Shown piece by piece: positions 20,853-32,469 of a DNA stretch of 64,000 bases; position 1 is the stretch's first letter, and each line of letters opens with the position of its first letter. The translations under genes and the position numbers were made by a program. The notes under the pieces were generated by a model. That model was not told the DNA's origin. It did not search any database and saw nothing but the letters and a program-made list of their open reading frames with translations. The stretch is from positions 42,489,946 to 42,553,945 of the forward strand of contig JAVIAB010000139.1 in the NCBI GenBank assembly GCA_032433765.1. The letters run 5' to 3'. This DNA is from Megaustenia siamemsis. Taxonomy: Eukaryota; Mollusca; Gastropoda; Stylommatophora; Ariophantidae.

Positions 20853-21404
20853 AAGTACTTCATATGACAAGTGAAATCTTTCCATTTGGTAGCCTGTCTC
20901 ATTGGTGCCATCCAGGTCTAATCTATGTTACTGGCTCGTCGTACCAAAGAGAATTGAAACAACTCAGCTCTCTCGCCTGCCCATCAAGTTTGGTCATGTG
21001 ACCACGATCATACCATTCATGGGATGACCTTCGAAATAAACAGTCATCCGCGTGGCTGACTGACTTAATTCCTTCTCGAACAATTATCAGTGTTAACTCT
21101 ACTCACCCCTTCTTCTAGTACACCGTTTTTAAACCTCTAAAACCGAGGATCTGGTACAATCAAAGGTTAATTTATCACCATTTACTCGGCAGTAACCTAG
21201 TACTTAGATTTCTATCCTGAACGCGAAGCTGAAATCTCAGGAGAGTGCACAAACTCCGTAGCATCGGTATGGATCCCCGGCGAAATCTTGGAACGTTGTT
21301 TAATTTTACCTTCAGAATTTGTGATTTATACATTTGCTTTCTTGCACGAAACGCGGCTTTAAGCCAGAGATGTTCATTCTTTTTATTATTAAAGGCAATT
21401 TCAG

Positions 21405-21480
21405 GTGACCAAGTACAACACAGACAGCCTGGCAGCGTTGTGGTCAGCGCACTCGTCCTTTCAACACGAAGGTTGTGGGA
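21405..21480 (+). repeat. tRNA-like head before the polypyrimidine tract
   Basis: 'GTTGTGGTCAGCGCACTCG' (A-box-like) followed by 'GAAGGTTGTGGGACC' (weak B-box-like) suggests a decayed SINE head leading into the CTT tract and, beyond it, the SINE3-like sequence at 22110. Confidence 0.35.
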
Positions 21481-21481
21481 C

Positions 21482-22072
21482 CTCTCTTCTTCTTCTTCTC
21501 TTCTTCTTCTTCTTTCTTCTTCTTCTTCTTTCTTTCTTTCTTCTTCTCTTTCTTTCTTCTTCTTCTTCTTTCTTTCTTCTTTTTCTTTCTTCTTCTTCTT
21601 TCTTTCTTCTTCTTCTTTCCTTGTTCTTCTTATTCTTTCTTTCTTCTTCTTTATCTCTTCTTCATCTTTTTTCTTTCCTCTTCTTCTTCTTCCTCTTTCT
21701 TCTTCTTTCTTCTGCTTCTTCTTCTTCTTTCTACTTCTTTCCTCTTCTTCTTTCTTTCTTTCTTCTTCTTCTTCTTCTTTCTTTCTTCTTCTTCTTCTTT
21801 TTTTTTCTTCTTCTTCTTCTTCTTTCTTTCTTCTTCTTTCTTTCTTCTTCTTTTCTTTCTTTCTTCTTCTTCTTTCTTTCTTCTTCTTCTTTCTTCTTCT
21901 TCTTTCTTCTTCTTTCTCTTTCTTCTTCTTCTTCTTTCTTTTCTTCTTCTTTCTTCTTCTTCTTTCTTTCTTTCTTCTTTCTTTCTTCTTCTTCTTTCTT
22001 CTTCTTCTTCTTTCTTCTCTTTCTTTCTTTTCTTCTTCTTCTTTTCTTTCTTCTTCTTCTTCCTCTTCTTCT

Positions 22073-22103
<31 letters not shown>

Positions 22104-22104
22104 A
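21482..22104. repeat. Polypyrimidine (CTT/TTC) tract, about 620 bp
   Basis: This is almost pure C and T on the plus strand, mixing CTT and CTTT units. It opens Ser/Phe/Leu reading frames in all three plus frames, which are artefacts. Mirror-repeat pyrimidine tracts of this length can adopt triplex DNA in vitro. Confidence 0.95.
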
Positions 22105-22215
22105 GCTTTTATTAGTTCAATGGCGTAGATCTGTTGTGTCGGTAGCCAACGACAACACTAGGATATTTGCGCTTTACGCCCGTAAAATCCGACTTCAGCA
22201 TAGGTAGATTTACTT
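22105..22215 (+). mobile_element. SINE3-like body fragment
   Basis: It shares 'GGCGTAGATCTGTTGTGT' and 'ATCCGACTTCAGCA' with the elements at 33690 and 59660. It is a fragment only. Confidence 0.45.
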
Positions 22216-22640
22216 AACAACTCTTGGCAACAGACATTTTCTGTCTACTCTTCTCGACGTTTAATTGCCAATAGTTCTTTAACGTGCGCGAGTGCACATG
22301 GGGGCCTCCTGTTTTTTCAATAATTAATTTCAGGAGGAAAGTACGTTTACAACACTCTGAGAAATTCACAAACAATCAACAACAACAAATACAAATTATT
22401 ATTTATTTTTTTTTGTATTTTCTGTTGTTAACTGTTAGTGGACTTTTCCCAGTGTTGTAAGTTGTAAACATACCTTCCTCCTTTTGGTTCTTTCCCATTG
22501 ATCTGTCGCCTCGAAAGTTTCCGGTCATTCAGTTATTATTATTTATCTTCTGTTTTTTCGCAGTTTTCCCAGAAGACAAGTAGACATCGGATTACAAAAA
22601 TAAAATTTAAAAAAACGCGTAAAGCCACAAAGAATTACCC
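22216..22640. other. No recognised feature
   Basis: This is spacer with T-rich runs. I can support no gene here. Confidence 0.4.
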
Positions 22641-22644
22641 AATT

Positions 22645-22745
22645 AAAAATTCCCTCCGTCGATTCGAACCCAGGGTCTTCCTCCCCCCCCCCCCCCAGAC
22701 GTCGGTGTCTTACCCTACCCCTAGACCACCCAGTCTCACGATGGA
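22645..22745 (-). repeat. tRNA-like SINE head with poly-C interruption
   Basis: The minus strand carries 'GGGTGGTCTAGGGGTAGGG' (A-box-like) and 'GGGTTCGAATCGACGG' (B-box-like), separated by a run of 13 or more G. That G-run is far too long for a functional tRNA, so this is a SINE head or relic. Confidence 0.5.
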
Positions 22746-23027
22746 GGTTCAAATACCATTTGAGGAGGAAAATTGATATGAACGTTGAAACGTTGACGAA
22801 AAAGTTTATTTCTTTTAAGTCGCTGTAGATTCCATGTTGATAGTGAGTTAAGTTCGTAGGTTCTTCGTAATTTATATTGACAATTGACATAGCACCAGTT
22901 TTATTATATGGAATTTAACTTTGAGAATTGTTTTATCGAATTGACCGGCTATCACCTTCACTCGATTACACTATTCTGAAAGTTTCTTTCTTTCTTTTTT
23001 TTTAAATGATAATGAAACACTTTATAT

Positions 23028-23905
23028 ATCTTCTTCTTTTTCTTTCCTTCCTCATTTGCCTTTCAGCGTCGAAGGGAGATATAATTTGCGGTCTTTTGCT
23101 CTTGTGTTCGCCTAAGTGTGCTGTTATGTTTACTAGATTTCTAATATTTCGTCAATCCATTTTTTTCGTGATCGTCCTTTGGGTCTGGTGTTCTCGCAAC
23201 TTTTATTAAAGGCTAGTTGTGTTGTATTTTTATTTTTTCTGCCTTGTCACGTGGCCAAACCATTTTACCTGTTGTTTCTTTATATATTTTATGGTGGGGA
23301 CTACTCTTAGTTTTTTTCTCTCAGTTCTTCATTCCTCCCAGACTGTTTCCTGTCATTCGTCTAACACATTTAATCTCAGTAGAAGTTATTTTTCTTATTG
23401 TTCTTGCATCTAGGGTCCAGGTCTGGCATTGGTAGCACAACGTTGGGATGAAGATTATATTGTAGAGTGCCCATTTTGCCTCTAGAGTTATTTCCTTGTT
23501 GGACAATAGAGGTGATAACTGTCCAATGAACTGACAAGCTTTGATGCATCTTGAGTCTATCTCTGCCGTTTGTGAATTTTCGTTTGTCACTAAACTTCCT
23601 AGGTATTTGAATTCCTCTACTTGTTTTAGTTGTCTGCCGTCTATAGTTATGTTGATGTTCTATTTTATTTTTGGCGACATTCATGACTTCTGTTTTGCTG
23701 ATGTTGATTTTCATGTTGTATTTTGTGCCTGTGCTGTTTAGTCCTTTTAAGTATTCTTGTAGGTCTTATATTTTTCCACGCCTGATCGTCTGCAAATAGA
23801 AGCTCGTTGATTTGCTCTGTCCCTGACGGGTTGGCTAACTTCTATATATAGTTCGTGTAACGCAACCTTGTCTTGCACCCAATCTAACCTCTATATATCA
23901 CATTC
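23028..23905 (-). mobile_element. LINE-C 3' portion, decayed
   Basis: The minus strand encodes 'MKINISKTEVMNVAKNK' and 'TLCYQCQTWTLDARTIRKI', followed by 'CVRRMTGNSLGGM' (23321-23714), in at least two frames. The LINE-C terminus and GAAGAA tail are at 23028-23100. It is parallel in structure to the 15.0 kb copy but more broken. Confidence 0.78.
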
Positions 23906-23909
23906 ACGA

Positions 23910-24530
23910 CATTGGATCCAAAAAAATTGCCATCAAACATATTTGAATGTAATTATATTTATAATAAATAAGATATGCTTTCACAATTTTTATTACAGTT
24001 TTGATTTACTTCCGTAATCATCGGCGGGGTGTTGTTAGTGTATATACGGGAGATTAGAGGAGTCATACTCCTATCGGTGAATGCATTCATCTAGGTCTTA
24101 ATCCGGCACTGCGCGTGTCACGTGATTTAGATAATGTAAAATAAATGACACAGTAATTTTGACCGACCATAAAGGAGTTGAATACAACTGAAACCTGGTT
24201 CTATAGATCTGATCGCGGTGTCTAAAGATCGATACGGCCGTGTCAAATAAAACGTAACGTCATTTGGTGTTTAGAGTCAACATTCCTCGCTTGAATGATT
24301 GCTGGAGATCGCTGGGAGATGAAAGTTGAACAAGTTCAATTTAAACATGAATTTTACAGGGAAACAAAAGTCACGTGTCTCTGTGGACTTACTTGGAAAC
24401 TTGGCATCGAAGTGGGTTTTCCCTGTTGACATCACCCACACCAATAATTTAGATTTACCAATCAATTCTTTACTCGTGATATTATTTCATGAAGAGAAGA
24501 CGAGGTGCATAGGCTGAAAACGATCAGCAA
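23910..24530. other. No recognised gene
   Basis: This is non-repetitive spacer. Short frames on both strands around 24277-24517 overlap antisense and have no recognisable motif. Confidence 0.4.
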
Positions 24531-24534
24531 GATC

Positions 24535-24778
24535 CTTCTTCTTCTTCTGTCTCCTCTTTTTCCTCCTCCTCTTCTTCTACCTCTTCTTCTTCGTCTTCTT
24601 CAAGATCCTTCTTCTTTCTCCTCTTCTTCTTCTTCTTTTCCCTCCTCTTCTTCTTCTTCCTCTTCTTCTATTCTTCTTCTTTTCCCTCCTCTTCTTCTTC
24701 CTCTTCTTCCTATTCTTCTTCTTTTTCCTCCTCTTCTTCTTCCCCTTCTACTTTGTCTTCTTCTTCATCTTCTTCTAG
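24535..24778. repeat. Polypyrimidine CTT/CCT tract
   Basis: This is a 240-bp pyrimidine-rich tract similar to 21482-22104, giving artefactual Leu/Pro/Ser frames. Confidence 0.9.
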
Positions 24779-24784
24779 AATAGA

Positions 24785-25540
24785 AAACAGCCGTGTATCA
24801 CTGGCACTTTAGTTGATTTGCTCATTTGTGACTTTCTTGGTTGGTAAAAAAAACCACTTTCTTCTTCTATAAAACAAAGTGATTAGAAAAAGCTCTTAAT
24901 TGCAATTATAAAAAACAATTTTTGTAGTTAAAAATTAAATATTGTGACCTGGAAACTCTCAGATTTGCCGATCAATGATCTTTTAGTCACGAACATTATT
25001 CTATTGAAATCTTCTTCTTCTACCTTTCAGCTCCCTGTGGAGCAAAGGTCTTAAACAAACATTTTCCATGTCGTTCTGTTTCTTGCCATTCTTGTATGTT
25101 TATTGCTTGAATTTTACCACTGAAATACCATTCATAAATATTGACTTTAGCTCAAATACGTTACGGTTTGTGTGTCTGAAGCCACAATTTGAAGCTACTG
25201 TCGTAAAATAGCAATTTTATTTTTTTTATGGGGGGAATGTGCTAAGCTCCGGACATGTTCATTAATAAAAGAAACATTTTCAAGAGTAGAACAAAAATGC
25301 CACTTTTAGGTTAAAACAAACAACTGTGATTCTTCTTCTTTGTCACACATCAGCGATTGCTATTGATATGTATCGGCAAGGTTCATGAAAAGAGCTGACC
25401 AAATGAGATCTTCTTCCTTGGTCATCCGTGGTTAGTAGTGTAGCTTTCCTTCTTTAAGTCAGACATTTAATCAGTCGCAGAATTCTGAAGATGTAGGCTC
25501 GCGTGAATTAAAGGGCACATCTACTGAAATTAATACATGC
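24785..25540. other. Spacer with a short LINE-D 3' relic
   Basis: Only 25010-25100 is recognisable: 'CCTTTCAGCTCCCTGTGG' and 'TTCTGTTTCTTGCCATTC' match 9050-9120. No gene is seen in the rest. Confidence 0.4.
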
Positions 25541-25544
25541 TTTA

Positions 25545-26755
25545 CAACATATACCCTAGGTCAAGATTATTCTCTATAAAACACGCTTTACGTTATGTTT
25601 AACGTAAACTTAGATCCATTTCTATAATATATGCTTTACAACACACAATAGACCACGAATCTGCTCTATAATATATGCTATACAACACACAATAGAGCGA
25701 GATTCTCCTCTATAATATATGCCAAACAACACACAATAGACCACGATCCTTCTCAACAATACATGATAAACAACATGATCTAGACCAAGACCCTTCTTTA
25801 TAATGCATTCTATACAACATACCCTAGATAAAGATCCTTCTCTATAGTACATTCTATACAATATACACTAGATAAAGATCCTTCTCTATAGTACATTCTA
25901 TACAATATACACTAGATAAAGATCCTTCTCTATAGTACATTCTATACAATATACAGTAGATAAAGATCCTTCTCTATAGTACATTATATACAATATACAC
26001 TATATAAAGATCCTTCTCTATAGTACATTCTATACAATATACACTAGATAAAGATCCTTCTCTATAGTACATTCTATACAATATACACTAGATAAAGATC
26101 CTTCTCTATAGTACATTCTATACAATATACACTAGATAAAGATTCTTCTCTATAGTACATTCTATACAATATACATTAGATAAAGATCCTTCTCTATAGT
26201 ACATTCTATACAATATACACTATATTAAGATCGTTCTCTATAGTACATTCTATACAATATACCCTAGATAAAGATCCTTCTCTATAGTACATTCTATACA
26301 ATATACACTAGATAAAGATCCTTCTCTATATTACATTCTATATAATATACCCTAGATAAAGATCCTTCTCTATAGTACATTCTATACAACATACCCTAGA
26401 TAAAGATCCTTCTCTATAGTACATTCTATACAACATACACTAGATAAAGATCCTTCTCTATATTACATTCTATATAATATACCCTAGATAAAGATCCTTC
26501 TCTATAGTACATTCTATACAACATACCCTAGATAAAGATCCTTCTCTATAGTACATTCTATACAACATACACTAGATAAAGATCCTTCTCTATAGTACAT
26601 TCTATACAACATACACTAGATAAAGATCCTTCTCTATAGTACATTCTATACAACATACACTAAGATAAAGATCCTTCTCTATAGTACATTCTATACAACA
26701 TACACTAGATAAAGATCCTTCTCTATAGTACATTCTATACAACATACTCAAGACC
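25545..26755. repeat. 44-bp minisatellite
   Basis: The unit begins GATCCTTCTCTATAGTACAT and continues with a TA-rich second half. The left part (25545-25830) is diverged and the right part (25830-26755) is near-homogeneous, as expected for recent array expansion at one side. Confidence 0.95.
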
Positions 26756-26759
26756 AAAA

Positions 26760-27170
26760 TCCATGTCCGTCACCTCATCGTCTGACCAAGCGAGCAGGGA
26801 TCAAAGAAGGAAGATGCCTGTTTTATAACGAAGTCATGCTGATGCTGGGTATGTTGAGTCTATAGTCAAAGACATCACAGTCTGCTTGCTACCCGACAAC
26901 TCAGCACAACTACGTCATGTTAACGCCCTTTTAAAGACTGTCGACCTAAGAGTAGTAATCGTTGAACAAGCATATACAACATACTTTTTAAAAAACTATC
27001 TATCGTGTATGTGTGCGCGCCTTGTGTGTCTGTATGACCAATCATGTATACCCTCCGTTATGAGTTTATATGAATTAGGCATATATATATCAATCTTCAG
27101 ATAAGGATAAGCGTGCTATGTTTGTACGACATTTGTATGTACTTGGTGATCGTTTTATTTTAATGGCATT
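26760..27170. other. No recognised gene
   Basis: This is spacer between two tandem arrays. A 72-residue plus frame (26886-27104) has no recognisable motif. Confidence 0.35.
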
Positions 27171-27177
27171 ACCTTGT

Positions 27178-27689
27178 GTAGAAGTTTGTAACATGGAGTA
27201 ATTGTTTGTAACATGGAGTAATTGTTTGTAACATGGAGTAATTGTTTGTAACATGGAGTAATTGTTTGTAACATGGAGTAATTGTTTGTAACATGGAGTA
27301 ATTGTTTGTAAGGTGGACCTAATGTCTGTAAGGTGGAGCAATTGTCTGCAAAATGGAGCAAATGCTTGTAAGGTGGAGTAATTGTCTGTAAGGTGGAGTA
27401 AACGCCTATAAGGTGGAGTAAACATCTGTAAGGTGGAACAAATGTCTGTAAGGTGGAGTAATTGTCTGTAACATGTAGTAATTGTCTGTAAGGTTGAGCA
27501 AATGTCTGTAAGGTGGAGCAAAGGTTGGTAAGGTGGAGTAAACGTCTGTAAGGTGGAGTAAACGTCTGTAAGGTGGAGTAAACGTCTGTAAGGTGGAGTA
27601 AACGTCTGTAAGGTGGAGTAAACGTCTGTAAGGTGGAGCAAACGTCGGTAAGTTGGAGCAAATGTCTGTAAGGTGGAGCAAATGTATGT
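27178..27689. repeat. 20-bp minisatellite, left part
   Basis: The unit is 20 bp ('AGGTGGAGTAAACGTCTGTA' consensus). It starts with six near-identical 'ACATGGAGTAATTGTTTGTA' units. The array is interrupted at 27690 by a LINE fragment and resumes at 28518. Confidence 0.95.
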
Positions 27690-28517
27690 TATTGAGTTAT
27701 TGAGTTATTTGCGGGTCATCATCATTGCACTCCGAACATGTCCATAGGTGCTCAGATCCCCTCCTCAGCAATTCCCTCAGTGTCCAGCGACTGACGACTC
27801 CAGTTCTATGTTGGTTGATAAGTCTTCTTACACGGCCACCAAGTTTCTCATTTCTGGCTGTGCCCAACTTAACTCCCATTTCCATCATCCGAAGAAGTGA
27901 CGTTGATCTGTGTTTGTCGAAGTCCTGTGCTCTTCCATCATCTCGAAGGGCATTGATGATGTCCGCCCGATCCATCGGTTGCCCGTCCTCAACGACAGCG
28001 CAGCTAGCCAACCTGTCCGCTCTCTCATTTCCCCGTACTCCCGCATGTCCAGGGACATAGACAAAGGTGACCTTACGTATTTTGGATTTCTGCAAACGAC
28101 TCTACCCATTGCATGCGTACATAGCCCGCCTCCACTTTTTTTTATCATGCTCATCGAATCACTCAGTATACATGCGTGGGTGTAGTCTTGTGACTCTAAC
28201 CATTTGAATGCCTTGGTCACTGCCATCACCTCCATTGTCATGCTACTCGTGGTCTTGGCATATGCACCACTGTCTTCCTTGGCTATTCTGCCTGCTGAGC
28301 GTGCTGTAAATGCCCATGCACTTCTTTCGTGTCGTCTTACAGATCCGTCTGTATAGATGACTGCATCTTTCTCATCGGTATTATCGCAGATGAGACCGTT
28401 GACCTCAGCATTAACCACGACCGGGTTCTGTTCCCTACTTTTCCTGTCGAGTGTGACAATACATGAGAAAGTTCCCTTGAATGACGTAGGCACCGGTATC
28501 CACTCCTCACCAACGCA
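27690..28517 (-). mobile_element. 5'-truncated LINE fragment with RNase H domain, inserted in a minisatellite
   Basis: This 828-bp insertion is flanked by AAATGTATGT (27680-27689 and 28518-28527), inside the 20-bp array. It reads on the minus strand. Its 3' end is at the left, where tandem 'AATAACTC' units form the tail, and the last codons and stop of the frame run into that tail. The truncation point and the target duplication show target-primed insertion into repetitive DNA. Confidence 0.88.
27697..28505 (-). pseudogene. LINE RNase H domain and C-terminal tail, frameshifted
   Basis: The RNase H fold would remove RNA template during reverse transcription. All four acidic catalytic positions can be found: 'VIYTDGS' (D), 'TMEVMAV' (E), 'ILSDSMS' (D) and 'GNERADRLA' (D), with 'YVPGHAGVRGN' before the last. 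The first three lie in one frame (28500 down to about 28150) and the fourth in another (28095-27697). They are separated by a run of A (T-run 28136-28143 on plus), where a homopolymer indel explains the break. The end 'LWTCSECND' looks like a remnant zinc knuckle. RNase H is typical of I-type and related LINE clades. Confidence 0.85.
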
Positions 28518-29397
28518 AAATGTATGTAAGGTGGAGCAAACGTCTGTAAGGTGGAGCAAATGTCTGTAAGGTGGAGCAAATGTCTGTAAGGTGAAGTAAA
28601 CGTCTGTAAGGTGAAACAAATGTCTGTAAAGTGGAGCAAATGTCTGTAAGGTGGAGTAAACGTCTGTCACGTGGAAGAAATCTCAGTAGTGTGGAGTATA
28701 TGTCTGTAACGTGGTCTAAATGTCCGTAAGGTGGAGTAAATGCCAGTAACGTCGAGTAAATACCAGTAACGTTGAGTAAATGCCAGTAACGTGGAGTAAA
28801 TGTAAGTAAAGTGGAGTAAATGCCAGTAACGTGCAGTAAATGCCAGTAACGTGGTGTAAATGCCAGTAACGTGGAGTAAATGCCAGTCAAGTGGAGTAAA
28901 TGTCAGTAAAGTAGAGTAAATGTCAGTAATGTGCTGTAAATGGCAGTAACGTGGAGTAAATGTAAGTAACGTGCAGTAAATGCCAGTAACGTGGAGTAAA
29001 TGTCAGTAACGTGCAGTAAATGTCAGTAACGTGGAGTAAATGCCACTAACGTGGAGTAAATGTCACTAACGTGGAGCAAATGTCAGTAACGTGGAGTAAA
29101 TGTCATTAACGTGGAGTATATGCCAGTGACGTGGAGTAAATGTCAGTAACGTGGAGTAAATGTCAGTAATGTGGAGTAAATGCCAGTAACGTGGATTAAA
29201 TGTCAGTAACGTATAGTAAATGTCAGTAACGTGCAGTTAATGTCAGTAACGTGGAGTAAATGTCAGTAACGTGGAGTAAATGCCAGTAACGTGGAGTAAA
29301 TGTCAGTAACGTGGAGTAAATGTCAGTAACGTGGAGTAAACGCCAGTAACGTGGATTAAATGTCAGTAACGTGCAGTTAATGTCTGTAACGTGATGT
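28518..29397. repeat. 20-bp minisatellite, right part
   Basis: This continues the same array. Beyond 28690 the dominant variant is 'ACGTGGAGTAAATGTCAGTA'. Because 20 is not a multiple of 3, long frames show a 20-residue super-period; they are artefacts. Confidence 0.95.
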
Positions 29398-29499
29398 AAA
29401 AGTCTTTAAATCCGCAGTCTTATTTTTCACTTCACTGACACTTGGAACAGACTTTACAACAATAAACAATATACTTATTTCAAGTTAGCAGAAACTATC

Positions 29500-29655
29500 T
29501 GTGCCCATGTATAGTATGATTTGGCCACGTGATCAGACAGGAAGCTCTAAACACAATGAGCTTTCAATAAATATTTTGAGAACACTAGAACCAATGGGCA
29601 TAAAACGAAAAAGATGGATTGATAGGATATTTGAAACACTAGGAAGGCAGCTCCT
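29500..29655 (+). mobile_element. Short LINE-C-like C-terminal fragment
   Basis: It encodes 'KRKRWIDRIFETLGRQLLK', similar to the LINE-C 'RPRKRWIKGILESL'. It then joins LINE-B2 sequence out of frame, so the 96-residue frame at 29501-29791 is a chance chimera. Confidence 0.5.
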
Positions 29656-29912
29656 AAAAAAACATCAGAAAGAAACAATCAACATTTTTCGGGCACATCA
29701 TGAGAAGAGGAAAGTTGGAATACTTGGTTACAACTGGCAAAATAAAAGGAAAGAGAGATCGCGGACGACAAAGAGAGAAAATACTGGATAGCTTGGTGTC
29801 ATGGCATGGAAAGCAGTCAACAACAGAACTGATACGATGCACTGTAGATAGAAGATTGTGGAAGGACATGATCGCCTACGCCAGCCGGTATGGTACATGA
29901 TGATGATGAGGA
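29656..29912 (+). mobile_element. RTE-like LINE-B2, 3'-terminal fragment
   Basis: The proper frame (29700-29900) reads 'MRRGKLEYLVTTGKIKGKRD' and ends 'AYASRYGT', followed by a TGATGATGA tail. It is nearly identical to 35114-35314 on the opposite strand. Confidence 0.85.
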
Positions 29913-29997
29913 AACATAACAGCAGGATAAACTAAGAGAAAAGAAGATCGAAGACTACATCTTCCTTAGACATCGAAGAGAGAAATATGGGAAAAAT

Positions 29998-30705
29998 AGT
30001 TAGTAAGTGAGTGAGTTAGTGAGTTGATGTGCGAGTGAGTGAGTGAGTTAGTGAGTGAGTGAGTGAGTGAGTGAGTGAGTGAGTTGATGGATGGGTGAGT
30101 GAGTCGATGGATGGGTGAGTGAGTGAGCGAGTGAGTGAGTGAGTGAGTGAGTGAGTGAGTTGATGGATGGGTGAGTGAGTCGATGGATGGGTGAGTGAGT
30201 GATTGAGTGAAGTGAGTGAGTGAAGTGAGTGAGTGAAGTGAGTGATGAGTGAGTTGATGGATGGGTGAGTGAGTAGGTGGATGGGTGAGTGAGTGAGTGA
30301 GTTGATGGATGGGTGATTGAGTTGATGGATGGATGAGTGAGTTGATGGATGAGTGAGTGAGTGAGTGAGTGAGTGAGTGAGTTAATAGGTATGTCAGTGA
30401 GTGAGTTAATGGATTGGTGAGTGAGTTTATGGATGTGTGAGTGAGTTGATATTTGGGTGCGTAAGTTGTTGGGTGAGTGAGTGAGTGAGTGAGTGAGTGA
30501 GTGAGTGAGTGAGTGAGTGAGTGAGTGAGTGAGTGAGTGAGTGAGTGAGTGAGTGAGTGAGTGAGTGAGTGAGTGAGTGAGTGAGTGAGTGAGTGAGTGA
30601 GTGAGTGAGTGAGTAGGTGAGCGAGTAAGTGAATGAGTGAGTGAATGAATGAGTGAATGAGTGAGTAACCCAGTCCAGTCAGTAAACCAGTTAGTGAGTC
30701 AGTCA
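29998..30705. repeat. GAGT tetranucleotide array, about 0.7 kb
   Basis: Tracts of GAGT/AGTG are pure at 30477-30612 and interspersed elsewhere with 'TGATGGATGG' spacers. The minus frame codes Leu-Thr-His-Ser repeats for 246 residues, which is an artefact of a 4-bp unit reading as a 12-bp codon cycle. Confidence 0.95.
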
Positions 30706-31020
30706 ATCACGCACTCACTCATTCAATCAATGAATGAATCTGTCAGTCATCCAATCAATCAGTTTAAAAGTCCGTGAGTCAGCCAGTGGTTGAGTACGTG
30801 ATTGGACGTATCAGAAATTTGATGAATGGTTTAGTTTGTTGGTGAAGGTGTTGGTGAGTCAGTAAATGAGCGAATAATTAACGAATCTGGACTATCTTCA
30901 TGGACAACAACACCAGCAACGCAGCAATTTTGACACAACTTTGCTCATAGTAAGTTCAATTAGTTGATACAAGGCGACATCTGACAATACTTCTAACTGT
31001 TTTTTAATGAAAGCACTATG
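30706..31020. other. Decayed continuation of the tetranucleotide array, then spacer
   Basis: Imperfect CAGTCAATC/GAGT motifs continue to about 30870. The rest shows nothing recognisable. Confidence 0.45.
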
Positions 31021-31678
31021 TCTCTAGCCTAAAGAAAAGGACTTCACCGCAATGCACATTAAAGACAAGTTGAATAATATTAAAACCGGTAAATGAATTT
31101 AAATATCTGGGAACAATGTTAACCTCAGATAGTAGATGTATAACAGAGGTGAAATGCAGAATGGCTCAGGCAAAAGCAGCTTTAAAAAAATGAGGAAGAT
31201 TTTCAATTCATTTTTAACAATAGAAACAAGAAAAAACGTTTTTAGATGTTATGTAGGGACAGTGTTAACATATGGATGTAAATCATGGACAATAGGACAA
31301 CAGACTAGAAAATCACTGAAGGCTGTAGAAATGAGGTTTTACGGAAGAATGTTGAGAACACCATGGGCAGCTAAGAAGAGTAATGAAAATGTTCTGAAAG
31401 AGGCCAAAGCAAAAATAGAGCTAATATCCAATATTAGGAAGAAACAATCATAATATTTTTGGCCATGTAATGAGAAGAGAACAACTGGAATATATTGTAA
31501 CAACTTGGAAAATTGGGGGACGACGAGATAGAGGGAAGCAAAGAGAAAAAAATACCAGACAGCTTAAGAGATTGGCTTGGCAGAAGGTCAACAATAGAAA
31601 TGATAAATAACTGTCGAGATCGAAAGTTGTGGAGAGACATGATCACCTACGCCAGCAGACTTTGTACTTGATGATGAT
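31020..31678 (+). mobile_element. RTE-like LINE-B1, 3' fragment
   Basis: It includes 'CYVGTVLTYGCKSWTIGQQT' and 'KSNENVLKEAKAK' (31136-31453) and ends with a short GATGATGAT tail. Frameshifts lie at 31186 and 31448. It is collinear with 40030-40660. Confidence 0.8.
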
Positions 31679-31679
31679 G

Positions 31680-32465
31680 TATCTAACCTGGTATATCAAC
31701 TCTTTAATGGCCTACTAGCGATTTATCAACAAGCAAAACATTTCCCTATCAACACACAGTTGTCACAGAGTGATTGAACATTACAATCAAGCTGCCACTT
31801 ATGGCGGTGTTGATCAACTATAATCCAAACACCAGATACACTTATTTGTGCATTGAAATGGATTTCTTTTTTTATTTTGATTTTTTTTTCTGTTGGTTTT
31901 TTTTTAAATTATTATTTTTAAAAACTAGATCGGAAAGAACACAGTAATGCGGCCTGAAACGGGGCTACTCTTATTATAACATTAATTAGATTCCCCCCCC
32001 CCCCACCCAATGTGATTTATTGTAAAGTATAATCAGATTCTTAAAAAATCGTATACTTGGATGGATGTTAGATACAGGAATGGAATAATCGATTGTGCAC
32101 AACGATGTCGAATGTAATTAGTCTGCTAGGTAGGGGAGATAATGCATTCTAATGAAAAGATGGCCGTGGACGGTAGAGGACGCGGCATAAAACAGAGTGG
32201 AGATTTTCTGCCAAAAACTCCTGGGAGAGGAAGGAGAATTAAACACACACACAGAGGGAAAGAGAGAGAGAGAGAGAGAGACGGAAGAGTGGGTCCGACA
32301 CAAAGAGGGAGAAATAAAAAAAAAGGGTCAGTGAAAAAAGAGGTGTCAGATTGAGACAGATATGTGAGAAAGTGATGAAATGAACGTTGAAAAAAAAAAA
32401 AAAAACGAGGGAGCAAAGGCGACTGACAGCAACAGGGCTGAAAGTTGTTAGCAACACATAGCTGA
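31680..32465. other. Spacer with simple runs
   Basis: It holds homopolymer runs (T at 31870-31910, C at 31994-32005, A at 32390-32404) and a (GA)n at 32261-32281. No gene was seen. Confidence 0.4.
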
Positions 32466-32469
32466 TGGT

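Noticed and set aside
21245..22128. Ser/Phe/Leu-rich ORFs of 217-286 residues
   Set aside because: They arise in all three frames of the CTT polypyrimidine tract.
22645..22745. tRNA gene on the minus strand
   Set aside because: A run of 13 or more G between the A and B boxes would replace the anticodon and variable arms.
27090..27681. Three overlapping repeat proteins (Leu-Thr-Asp-Val-Tyr-Ser type)
   Set aside because: They are frames of the 20-bp minisatellite; the same peptides recur in each frame with shifted phase.
29501..29791. 96-residue ORF joining two regions
   Set aside because: It fuses a LINE-C remnant to LINE-B2 read out of frame; the real B2 frame is 29700-29900.
29966..30706. 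Leu-Thr-His-Ser repeat protein of 246 residues
   Set aside because: It is an artefact of the GAGT tetranucleotide array.
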